Assembly (NCBI GenBank): GCA_003451635.1 | Contig: DMAT01000448.1 | Coordinates: 389 to 8,002, forward strand | Origin: Syntrophus sp. (in: bacteria) | Lineage (GTDB): Bacteria; Desulfobacterota; Syntrophia; Syntrophales; UBA8958 | Direction of reading: 5' to 3' | Length of the DNA: 7,614 bases | Shown: positions 1-5,689 of the stretch, piece after piece | Position numbering within the stretch: position 1 is the stretch's first letter | Layout: every line of letters begins with the position of its first letter | Notes under the pieces: generated by a model | Told to the model about the DNA's origin: nothing | The model's database searches: none | Seen by the model: the letters and a program-made list of their open reading frames with translations, nothing else | Program-made: the position numbers and the translations under genes

Positions 1-493
1 CACCTATTGGAAATTCGGAATATCTCTCGCTTTTCTTGCCGCTTTTTTGTTTGTGGCGACGTTGATTGTGATCACCTTCATAGATATTGAACACCAGATC
101 ATTCCCCATGAGATCGTCCTCCCCGGAATTCCCCTCTTTCTCCTTGCCGCGGTATTTATTATGGGGATTCCCTTATTTGATGCCTTCTTAGGGATCATGA
201 TCGGGATCGCTTCCCTTTATCTTGTCGCCGTCTATTATGAACAAATAACAGGGACGGAAGGCATGGGAGGCGGCGATGTAAACCTCCTGGGGATGTTAGG
301 GGCCTTTCTGGGGTGGCAATCTCTCCTCTTTGTCCTGATGACGGGAGCCTTAAGTGGAGCCGCCGTTGGGATCTTCATGATGGTAAAAAGCGGCAAAACA
401 ATGAAATATGCCGTGCCGTTTGGTCCCTTTCTATCCTTGGGGGCGGTTGTTTACCTGTTCTGGGGCAAGGCACTTGTTACCTTTTTCTCCTGA
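1..493 (+). CDS. pilD: Type IV prepilin peptidase (A24 family), C-terminal part, cut by left edge
   Basis: The reading frame is open from base 2, so the gene begins outside the window and 163 codons are visible; the TTG at 47 is an internal codon. Very hydrophobic segments alternate with short loops, as in a polytopic inner-membrane protease. Both catalytic aspartates of the A24 family are recognisable: the one in TFIDIEHQIIP (codon 83-85) and the one in GMGGGDVNLLGMLGAFLGW (codon 275-277). The C-terminal PFGPFLSLGAVVYLFWG is also typical. The family cleaves the leader of type IV prepilins or type II secretion pseudopilins at the inner membrane, and full-length members also N-methylate the new N-terminus. 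The N-terminal methylase half, with its cysteine motifs, would lie off the window and cannot be checked. No pilin or secretion gene is visible, so pilus versus type II secretion (PilD/GspO) cannot be decided. No second gene follows before the terminator at 636-663. Confidence 0.93.
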   Translation, partial: TYWKFGISLAFLAAFLFVATLIVITFIDIEHQIIPHEIVLPGIPLFLLAAVFIMGIPLFDAFLGIMIGIASLYLVAVYYEQITGTEGMGGGDVNLLGMLGAFLGWQSLLFVLMTGALSGAAVGIFMMVKSGKTMKYAVPFGPFLSLGAVVYLFWGKALVTFFS

Positions 494-528
494 AAAGTAC
501 GGCCATCGTCAAAAAATCATCAAAAATC

Positions 529-556
529 TTGACTTCCATCATACGGTAAATATATG
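529..556 (+). promoter_or_regulatory. Candidate sigma70-type promoter for argS
   Basis: TTGACT at 529-534 resembles a -35 box (5 of 6 to TTGACA) and TATATG at 551-556 a -10 box (4 of 6 to TATAAT), separated by 16 nt in an A+T-rich stretch. A start would fall near 562-564, giving a leader of about 125 nt before argS. The inverted repeat TACGGT (542-547) / ACCGTA (564-569) flanks the -10 box. This rests on consensus matching alone. Support from context: the terminator at 636-663 leaves too little room for a promoter between it and argS, so an argS promoter is more likely upstream of it. Confidence 0.35.
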
Positions 557-607
557 GTGTCGGACCGTAAAATGACAATGACAGGAGAGGAAGAATCGGT
601 ATTTTTA

Positions 608-631
608 GTCCGGATTCAAGTAGATCCGGGC
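608..631 (+). promoter_or_regulatory. Stem-loop in the argS leader
   Basis: GTCCGGAT (608-615) pairs with ATCCGGGC (624-631), eight pairs with one G-T wobble and an 8-nt loop. It sits just upstream of the terminator hairpin. The sequence CCGGAT recurs at 672-677, ten bases before the argS start, so the 3' arm of this hairpin could pair with either copy. That suggests, but does not prove, a structural switch in the leader. I do not recognise it as a known riboswitch or T-box class. Confidence 0.4.
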
Positions 632-635
632 AGGG

Positions 636-663
636 AAAAGTTGGCTTCCCGCCAACTTTTTTT
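636..663 (+). terminator. Intrinsic terminator upstream of argS (possible attenuator)
   Basis: A perfect 10-bp stem, AAAAGTTGGC (636-645) with GCCAACTTTT (651-660), closes a 5-nt TTCCC loop, and the T tract runs unbroken from 657 to 663. This is a strong Rho-independent terminator for rightward transcription; because the stem begins with A residues it could also work weakly leftward. It lies 143 nt after the prepilin peptidase stop and ends 23 nt before the argS ATG. It may simply end the upstream transcript, but its closeness to argS raises the possibility that it attenuates transcription from a promoter between the two genes. Confidence 0.85.
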
Positions 664-686
664 GCGACTGGCCGGATGACACATAA

Positions 687-2351
687 ATGAAAAATCGTAT
701 CATAGGTATTATTGAAGCAGCTCTCGGCAGAGTATCAGCGAACGGTCAAATGGGCGACGTCGCCATCCCCGCGATCGAATTGGAAACGACCAGAGACCCG
801 GTTCATGGCGACTATGCCACGAACATAGCCATGATCCTTTCATCAAGACTCAAAACTAATCCCCGTCAAATTGCGAAGATGATCTGTGATCAACTCCCTG
901 AAGACGGGGACATCATCGCAAAAGTTGAAATTGCCGGACCAGGGTTCATAAACTTTTTCATCCGGGAAGAGGTCTGGCACGCGGCCCTGGAGAAGGTGGA
1001 CAGGGAAGGCGTTCACTATGGATACTCGGACACCGGCAAGGGGCAGCGGGTGCAAGTGGAATTCGTCAGCGCCAATCCCACGGGTCCGTTGCATATTGGT
1101 CATGCCCGGGGCGCCGTGGTGGGGGATGTGCTGGCCAATATCCTCCTGGCTACCGGATACCAGGTCAGCAGAGAGTATTACATCAACGACGCCGGCAACC
1201 AGATGTTCAATCTCGGACGATCCGTCCTTTACCGCTACTACGAGATCCTTGGCCGGGAGATTGTCTTTCCCGAGTCTTGCTATCAGGGTGATTATATAAG
1301 AGATATTGCACGGGAAATAATCGAAAAAGAAGAAGGTATTTATCTGGAGAGGTTGGAAGAAGAGGTAATTCCATATTTCACGGACTATGCCGCCGCGATA
1401 ATTCTCGCCGGCATCAAGGAAGACCTGTCACAATTCGGGGTTGTTTTTGACCTCTACTTCAGCGAACGGACTCTCTACAAGGATGACGGTGTGGCTGTGA
1501 TCCTTCGGGAACTCGAACAGGAGGGACACATTTATCGGGAAGAGGGAACCTCATGGTTCCGTACGACGGCGTTTGGGGATGAAAAGGACCGGGTGGTCGT
1601 AAGGAAAAATGGCGAACCCACCTATTTTGCCGCCGACATCGCTTATCACAAAAACAAATATGAGCGGGGCTTCTCCTGGGTGATTGACATCTGGGGTGCA
1701 GATCATCATGGCTATCTCACTCGCATGTCCGCCGGGCTCCAGGCCCTTGGCTACAGGGCGGATGCCCTGAAAATAGTCCTGGTCCAGTTAGTAAGTCTGC
1801 TGCGGGGGGGTAAGCCGGTGGGCATGTCCACCCGCTCCGGTGAATTTGTAACCCTGCGTGAAGTCGTTGATGAAGTTGGAAAGGATGCCGCAAGGTATAA
1901 TTTCCTCATGAGGCGCACCGACAGTCCCCTCGATTTTGATCTTGAGCTGGCAAAGGAGCAAACGAACGAAAACCCCGTATATTACGTCCAGTATGCCCAC
2001 GCCCGGATCGCCAGTATTCTGAGGCTTGCCGCTGATCGCGGTTTTGTTGTCCCCCGTTATGGAGAAGTGAATCTGAGCCTCCTAACCTTGCCCGAGGAAT
2101 TGACGCTCATGAAAGCCCTGACCCGCTTTCCGGAAATCGTTGCCGCGGCGGCCACTGCCCTGGAGCCCCACCGCCTAACATTTTTCCTTAATGACCTGGC
2201 GTCTCTGTTCCATAGTTACTACAACAAATGTAAAGTGATATCTGAAGATGATTCCCTGACGAGGGCGCGAATCTTCCTCATGAATATCCTGCTTATTGTC
2301 CTGAAGAATAATTTAAAGTTATTAGGGGTTTCCGCACCGGATAAAATGTAG
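687..2351 (+). CDS. argS: Arginyl-tRNA synthetase (class I)
   Basis: The 554-residue product is the cytoplasmic enzyme that charges tRNA-Arg with arginine using ATP. Its length fits the family. The N-terminal Add1-like tRNA-recognition domain (about 1-115) includes ELETTRDPVHGDYATN. The class I Rossmann core carries SANPTGPLHIGHARG with the HIGH signature at residues 136-139 and EYYINDAGNQM at 163-173. GMSTRSG (379-385) holds the place of KMSKS, and ADHHGY (338-343) lies ahead of it. The C-terminal helical DALR anticodon-binding domain starts near YYVQYAHARI (432-441) and runs to the end. The degenerate KMSKS loop is common among ArgRS enzymes and does not suggest loss of activity. ATG 687 is chosen because the family N-terminus begins there; the ribosome-binding site is weak (GGA at 674-676), which is notable beside the structured leader. 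The SPOR gene starts 4 nt after the stop, so the two are probably co-transcribed. Confidence 0.98.
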   Translation: MKNRIIGIIEAALGRVSANGQMGDVAIPAIELETTRDPVHGDYATNIAMILSSRLKTNPRQIAKMICDQLPEDGDIIAKVEIAGPGFINFFIREEVWHAALEKVDREGVHYGYSDTGKGQRVQVEFVSANPTGPLHIGHARGAVVGDVLANILLATGYQVSREYYINDAGNQMFNLGRSVLYRYYEILGREIVFPESCYQGDYIRDIAREIIEKEEGIYLERLEEEVIPYFTDYAAAIILAGIKEDLSQFGVVFDLYFSERTLYKDDGVAVILRELEQEGHIYREEGTSWFRTTAFGDEKDRVVVRKNGEPTYFAADIAYHKNKYERGFSWVIDIWGADHHGYLTRMSAGLQALGYRADALKIVLVQLVSLLRGGKPVGMSTRSGEFVTLREVVDEVGKDAARYNFLMRRTDSPLDFDLELAKEQTNENPVYYVQYAHARIASILRLAADRGFVVPRYGEVNLSLLTLPEELTLMKALTRFPEIVAAAATALEPHRLTFFLNDLASLFHSYYNKCKVISEDDSLTRARIFLMNILLIVLKNNLKLLGVSAPDKM

Positions 2352-2355
2352 TCTT

Positions 2356-3174
2356 ATGGCCATAAAGAATATTCGCTCCTTCGAATTCAAGCTGGGGAAG
2401 CTCGGGCTGATCTTGTTGATTACCGGCATGGGGGTCCTTGTATTTGGCGCCTTTGTCTTGGGCGTCAATGTAGGCAAAGACATCGACACTTATCCCGAGA
2501 AGATTGTCCGGGGAATTCCTCGGTTGATCAAGGAAGGAATTGGATTCGTATTTCCCAAGGGCAAAAGCGATGGGGACAGCAAAGCACCGGATAAGGCAGC
2601 CCTGGACTTGACCTTCTACGACACCCTTACCAAAAAGGGGGCTACGGCTGCGGATCTCATGGGCCAGGAAAACAGAGAAGAAACCTCTGCCCCCGCCGTG
2701 ATCTTATCGCCGGCGCCACCGGCAGTCGCCATAAAACCATTGCCACCGTCCCCGTCGGAAATACCGGCAGCGCCAGGTACAAACTTACTTCCGGCAGCGC
2801 CTGGAACAGCAACAACGCCAACTATGAAGGACGCTCTTCCGAAGCCGGCCGTTGCAGCGCCGGCCGTTGCACCACCGAAGACGAAGGCGAGCGGTACCGA
2901 GCCGAAGTCTCCTGATGTCGGTCCGGCCGCGTCGACAAATTTTAGTATCCAGGTGATATCCTATGACGATCGAGCTAAGGCCAATCAACTGCAAAAAAAA
3001 TTGCAAGGCATGGGCTACAAAGCGGAAGTCTCAGAAATGGATATTTCCGGGAAGGGTAAATGGTACCGGGTAATGGTGAACAATTATCAGACCAGGAAAG
3101 AAGCCGAAAATGCTGCCGATAATATTAAAAGGACAGTTAAAGGATTGAATTGTATAGTTCGCCAGGGGGGATAA
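2356..3174 (+). CDS. Membrane-anchored SPOR-domain protein
   Basis: A 272-residue protein with a bitopic layout. Residues 1-15 are short and basic. One hydrophobic segment spans about 16-40, so the N-terminus is probably cytoplasmic and the rest periplasmic. A conserved-looking segment (DIDTYPEKIVRGIP, about 42-55, and DLTFYDTLTKK, 84-94) is followed by a Pro/Ala-rich flexible linker (about 110-192). A SPOR domain lies at about 194-270, beginning FSIQVISYDDRAKANQLQKKL and including WYRVMVNNYQTRKEAENAA. SPOR domains bind denuded glycan strands of septal peptidoglycan, so a cell-division or wall role, as for FtsN or DedD, is likely but inferred. The exact partner cannot be named. No clear Shine-Dalgarno precedes ATG 2356. 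With only 4 nt after the argS stop, translational coupling is plausible. The linker contains short nucleotide repeats, described separately. Confidence 0.88.
   Translation: MAIKNIRSFEFKLGKLGLILLITGMGVLVFGAFVLGVNVGKDIDTYPEKIVRGIPRLIKEGIGFVFPKGKSDGDSKAPDKAALDLTFYDTLTKKGATAADLMGQENREETSAPAVILSPAPPAVAIKPLPPSPSEIPAAPGTNLLPAAPGTATTPTMKDALPKPAVAAPAVAPPKTKASGTEPKSPDVGPAASTNFSIQVISYDDRAKANQLQKKLQGMGYKAEVSEMDISGKGKWYRVMVNNYQTRKEAENAADNIKRTVKGLNCIVRQGG
2764..2871 (+). repeat. Short direct repeats in the Pro/Ala linker of the SPOR protein
   Basis: CCGGCAGCGCC occurs at 2764-2774 and 2791-2801, a 27-nt period that gives two copies of the peptide PAAPGT. GCCGGCCGTTGCA occurs at 2844-2856 and 2859-2871, a 15-nt period that gives PAVAA then PAVAP. 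Both keep the reading frame. They look like small in-frame slippage duplications in a low-complexity linker, where length is likely to vary between strains. Confidence 0.75.
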
Positions 3175-3211
3175 ACCTTGATCTCTATGCGAAGAATTAA
3201 CAGGGTGGATG

Positions 3212-4552
3212 ATGTTTGAGAACCTAACAGATAAGCTGGACGGTATATTCAAGAAACTCAGGGGGAAGGGGCGGCTGGATGAGGATAATATCCAGGGTGC
3301 CATGAAAGAAATCCGCATGGCCCTCCTTGAGGCGGATGTAAATTTTAAGGTCGTTAAAGATTTTATCGAAGATGTCAAGGGGCGAGCGGTAGGACAGGAA
3401 GTGACTGATAGCTTAAGTCCTGGTCAGCAGGTAGTCAAGATTGTTCATGACCGCCTGGTGGAACTCATGGGAGGTACAAGCAGCCAGATAAGATTCGGTA
3501 ACCGTTTCCCGGCTCCGGTCATGCTTGTAGGTCTCCAGGGAAGCGGCAAGACGACCACGGCAGTCAAGCTGGCAAAATTAATTTCCAAGCAGGGTAAAAG
3601 GACAATGCTGGTATCCGTGGATGTTTACCGTCCCGCAGCCATGGAGCAGTTGAAGGTCCTGGCGAATGAGACCGGCATGGAGGTCTTCCCGGGAGATGCG
3701 AAAGAAGATCCCCTAACCATTTGCCTCAATGCCGTCGAAGAGGCAAAAAGCCGTGGTTATGAGGTTCTCATCATCGATACGGCAGGGCGCCTTCAGATAG
3801 ATGTAGAAATGATGGAGGAACTACGAAAGATCAAGGAGGTTGTCCATCCGGCGGAGATCCTCTTTGTAGCTGATGCCATGACCGGTCAGGAAGCGGTCAA
3901 CGTGGCCACGACCTTCAACGAGCGACTGGGTATCGATGGGGTCATCATGACGAAGATGGACGGTGACGCCCGAGGCGGGGCCGCCCTGTCCCTGAAGGCC
4001 GTTATGGGCAAGCCCATCAAGTTCGTGGGAATTGGCGAGAAAGTCGATGCCCTGGAGGTCTTCCACCCGGAACGGATGGCTACTCGTATTCTGGGAATGG
4101 GCGATATATTAACCCTGGTAGAGAAAGCTCAGGCTACGGTAGATGAGCAGCAGGCCAGGGAGCTCGAAAAGAAGATCCGTAAAAACGAATTCACCCTCGA
4201 AGATTTCCGCAGTCAGCTCACGCAGATAAAAAAAATGGGTTCCATAAAGGATATGCTTTCCATGATCCCTGGATTCAATAAAATCAAAGCCCTTAAAAAT
4301 ATTGATCCCGATGAGAAGGAGCTGGGCAGGGTCACCGCCATTATCGATTCCATGACCAGAAAGGAGCGGCATAATTATCTGCTCATTGATGGTCAACGGC
4401 GAAAGCGCATTGCCCTGGGAAGCGGCACAACGGTGCAGGATGTCAATCGACTTCTGAAGAACTATGGAGAGATGCGCAAGATGATGAAAAAGATGACTTC
4501 AAAGGATGGAATGAAGGCGATGAGACGGGGAAATTTTCCCTTTTCAAAATAA
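3212..4552 (+). CDS. ffh: Signal recognition particle protein Ffh (SRP54)
   Basis: The GTPase of the signal recognition particle, which binds 4.5S RNA and hydrophobic signal sequences on nascent chains and delivers ribosomes to FtsY at the membrane. The 446 residues match the family. The helical N domain (about 1-95) is followed by the G domain with P-loop GLQGSGKTTT (about 107-116), DVYRPAAMEQL (137-147), DTAGR (189-193), TKMDGDARGG (247-256) and GIGEK (273-277). The M domain (about 325-446) is methionine-rich and contains SGTTVQDVNRLLKNYGEMRK, the RNA-binding region. ATG 3212 (MFENLTDKL) is preferred over the adjacent in-frame ATG 3209, because AGGGTGG at 3202-3208 leaves almost no spacing to 3209 and because Ffh proteins usually begin MFENL. 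It follows the SPOR gene by 37 nt and precedes rpsP by 80 nt; that second gap shows no terminator. FtsY and the 4.5S RNA gene are not in the window. Confidence 0.98.
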   Translation: MFENLTDKLDGIFKKLRGKGRLDEDNIQGAMKEIRMALLEADVNFKVVKDFIEDVKGRAVGQEVTDSLSPGQQVVKIVHDRLVELMGGTSSQIRFGNRFPAPVMLVGLQGSGKTTTAVKLAKLISKQGKRTMLVSVDVYRPAAMEQLKVLANETGMEVFPGDAKEDPLTICLNAVEEAKSRGYEVLIIDTAGRLQIDVEMMEELRKIKEVVHPAEILFVADAMTGQEAVNVATTFNERLGIDGVIMTKMDGDARGGAALSLKAVMGKPIKFVGIGEKVDALEVFHPERMATRILGMGDILTLVEKAQATVDEQQARELEKKIRKNEFTLEDFRSQLTQIKKMGSIKDMLSMIPGFNKIKALKNIDPDEKELGRVTAIIDSMTRKERHNYLLIDGQRRKRIALGSGTTVQDVNRLLKNYGEMRKMMKKMTSKDGMKAMRRGNFPFSK

Positions 4553-4611
4553 AAAAAATGTGTTAGTCGATTCGATCTTCCAATTAACCAAGAGGAAGGA
4601 AGTTAAGAAAC

Positions 4612-4622
4612 AGGAGGTGATC
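4612..4622 (+). promoter_or_regulatory. Extended Shine-Dalgarno of rpsP
   Basis: AGGAGGTGATC is complementary to eleven consecutive bases of the usual 16S rRNA 3' end, far more than at any other gene here. It ends 10 nt before ATG 4633, so the core GGAGG lies about 15 nt from the start, longer than the usual 5-9 nt. No alternative in-frame start codon lies closer to it. Confidence 0.75.
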
Positions 4623-4632
4623 GGTACACAGG

Positions 4633-4869
4633 ATGGCAGTTAAAATAAGATTGACCCGCATGGGTGGGCACAAAAAGCCGTTTTACAGGGTTGTCGCAGC
4701 AGATTCAGAATCCCCGCGGGACGGCCGTTTCCTGGAAGTTCTGAACCACTACGACCCGGCGAAGGATCTCGACGGTGTGAGTCTCAAAATCGAAAGGATC
4801 AAGTACTGGCTGTCCAAGGGCGCCAAGCCGACCCTTACCGTGTCTCAGCTATTGAAAAAAAAGGGGTAG
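4633..4869 (+). CDS. rpsP: 30S ribosomal protein bS16
   Basis: The 78-residue product is the small-subunit protein bS16, which binds 16S rRNA and helps 30S assembly. The N-terminal MAVKIRLTRMGGHKKPFYRV is diagnostic, as are DSESPRDGRFLEVLNHYDP (about 24-42) and the KYWLSKGAKPTLTVSQLLKK tail. Length is normal for the family. The start is fixed by family alignment and by the extended Shine-Dalgarno upstream. It opens the classic rpsP-rimM-trmD-rplS cluster, here with khpA inserted as in many Gram-positive and Desulfobacterota genomes. A run of eight A residues (4855-4862) sits five codons before the stop; the coding frame is intact, but the run is a possible slippage site. Confidence 0.98.
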   Translation: MAVKIRLTRMGGHKKPFYRVVAADSESPRDGRFLEVLNHYDPAKDLDGVSLKIERIKYWLSKGAKPTLTVSQLLKKKG

Positions 4870-4870
4870 A

Positions 4871-4920
4871 AGTCCGGTTGTGGGCGGTTTCAGTCGAAAG
4901 CTTGAAGAGGTTAACGGACT
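4871..4920 (+). promoter_or_regulatory. Inverted repeat in the rpsP-khpA gap
   Basis: AGTCCG (4871-4876) and CGGACT (4915-4920) are perfect complements. A further TT/AA pairing (4878-4879 with 4913-4914) is possible after a single bulged G, enclosing a loop of about 33 nt. The structure would fill most of the 72-nt gap and end just before the khpA ribosome-binding site (GGAGGTGGG, 4929-4937). There is no T tract, so it is not a terminator. It could stabilise or process the transcript; chance cannot be excluded. Confidence 0.3.
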
Positions 4921-4941
4921 AATCCGGTGGAGGTGGGAACG

Positions 4942-5172
4942 ATGAAAGAGTTGATCAAGTACATGGCGCAGGCGCTGGTGGATAACCCCGAGCAGGTTGA
5001 GGTTTCAGAGGTGGTTGGCGAGCAGACATCGGTCATCGAACTAAGGGTAGCAAAAGAAGACCTCGGCAAGGTTATCGGCAAGCAGGGTAGGACTGCTAAA
5101 GCCATGAGAACGATTTTAAGCGCCGCATCCACCAAGATCAGGAAACGAAGCGTTCTGGAAATTATCGAATAG
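4942..5172 (+). CDS. khpA: KH-domain RNA-binding protein KhpA (YlqC family)
   Basis: A 76-residue single KH domain of the kind encoded between rpsP and rimM in many bacteria. The RNA-binding GXXG loop is at 46-49 within LGKVIGKQGRTAKAMRTIL (41-59), preceded by the beta strand TSVIELRVAKED. In Firmicutes KhpA pairs with KhpB (Jag) and binds many RNAs, affecting cell elongation and division; whether that applies here is unknown, and no khpB is visible. ATG 4942 is chosen because GGAGGTGGG (4929-4937) precedes it at good spacing and because the family begins MKEL. An in-frame GTG at 4927 overlaps that ribosome-binding site and is unlikely. The stop is followed after one base by the rimM start, so the two are probably translationally coupled. 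Confidence 0.93.
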   Translation: MKELIKYMAQALVDNPEQVEVSEVVGEQTSVIELRVAKEDLGKVIGKQGRTAKAMRTILSAASTKIRKRSVLEIIE

Positions 5173-5173
5173 G

Positions 5174-5680
5174 GTGAGTGAGTTCTTTGAAATAGGTAAA
5201 ATTGTTAAAACGCACGGTCTCCATGGCGGCGTTAAAGTAAAATCTTACCTGACAGACCCCGGGAGTATTCTTCCCCGCCTGGAGGCGGTCCATCTTCAGA
5301 GGGAAGAAACGGATATGCAGCGCTGCCTGTTGACCAGATATCAATTAGGAAGCGATTTTTTTTTAATGGAACTGGAAGGGTACTGCGATTCCCAGGCTGC
5401 AGCGTCCCTGCTGGGCTACCGGGTATATGCGCCGGTTGATAAACTGGCGGCCTTGCCCGAGGGGGAATACTATTGGCGTGAACTCATCGGGATGGACGTG
5501 ATTACGGAAGAAGGGGTGTCTCTTGGCAAAATCAGGGAGATCTTTTCGGCTGGAAGCAACGATGTTTACGTCTGTAAGAATGGCGAAGAAGAAAAGCTGC
5601 TGCCGGCCAGTGAGGATGTGATCAGGAAAGTGGACAGAGTCAGTAATATTATGACCGTCAGACTTCTTGAGGGTCTGTGA
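5174..5680 (+). CDS. rimM: Ribosome maturation factor RimM
   Basis: The 168-residue protein assists maturation of the 30S head around 16S rRNA and ribosomal protein uS19. The N-terminal RimM barrel starts FEIGKIVKTHGLHGGVKVKS (about 5-24). The linker LPEGEYYWRELIGMDV (94-109) is typical, and the C-terminal PRC-barrel includes GSNDVYVCKNGEEEKLLPA (127-145). The start is GTG 5174, one base after the khpA stop; no good Shine-Dalgarno is visible, which fits translational coupling to khpA. No better in-frame start exists that keeps the conserved N-terminus. A nine-T run (5356-5364) encodes part of SDFFLM without breaking the frame. trmD begins 9 nt after the stop, and its ribosome-binding site overlaps the rimM end. 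Confidence 0.96.
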   Translation: MSEFFEIGKIVKTHGLHGGVKVKSYLTDPGSILPRLEAVHLQREETDMQRCLLTRYQLGSDFFLMELEGYCDSQAAASLLGYRVYAPVDKLAALPEGEYYWRELIGMDVITEEGVSLGKIREIFSAGSNDVYVCKNGEEEKLLPASEDVIRKVDRVSNIMTVRLLEGL

Positions 5681-5689
5681 GGTCCGGGG

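Noticed and set aside
47..49. TTG at 47 as the start of the prepilin peptidase
   Set aside because: The frame is open and protease-like upstream to base 2, so this is an internal leucine codon of a gene cut by the window edge.
313..549. Plus-strand open frame overlapping the end of the prepilin peptidase
   Set aside because: It runs in another frame through the conserved peptidase C-terminus and ends in the intergenic region; the composition is not protein-like and no family is recognisable.
1815..1841. Degenerate KMSKS loop (GMSTRSG) in ArgRS as possible loss of function
   Set aside because: ArgRS enzymes commonly lack the canonical KMSKS lysines and this form is familiar; the rest of the active site is intact.
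4527..4545. GGGGAAATTTTCCC followed by TTTT at the 3' end of ffh, a possible terminator
   Set aside because: Only a 5-bp stem with a 3-nt loop and a four-T tail, inside the coding sequence; too weak to call, and the gap to rpsP shows no other terminator.
4927..4929. GTG at 4927 as the khpA start
   Set aside because: It overlaps the GGAGG that serves ATG 4942 and would add residues not seen in the family.
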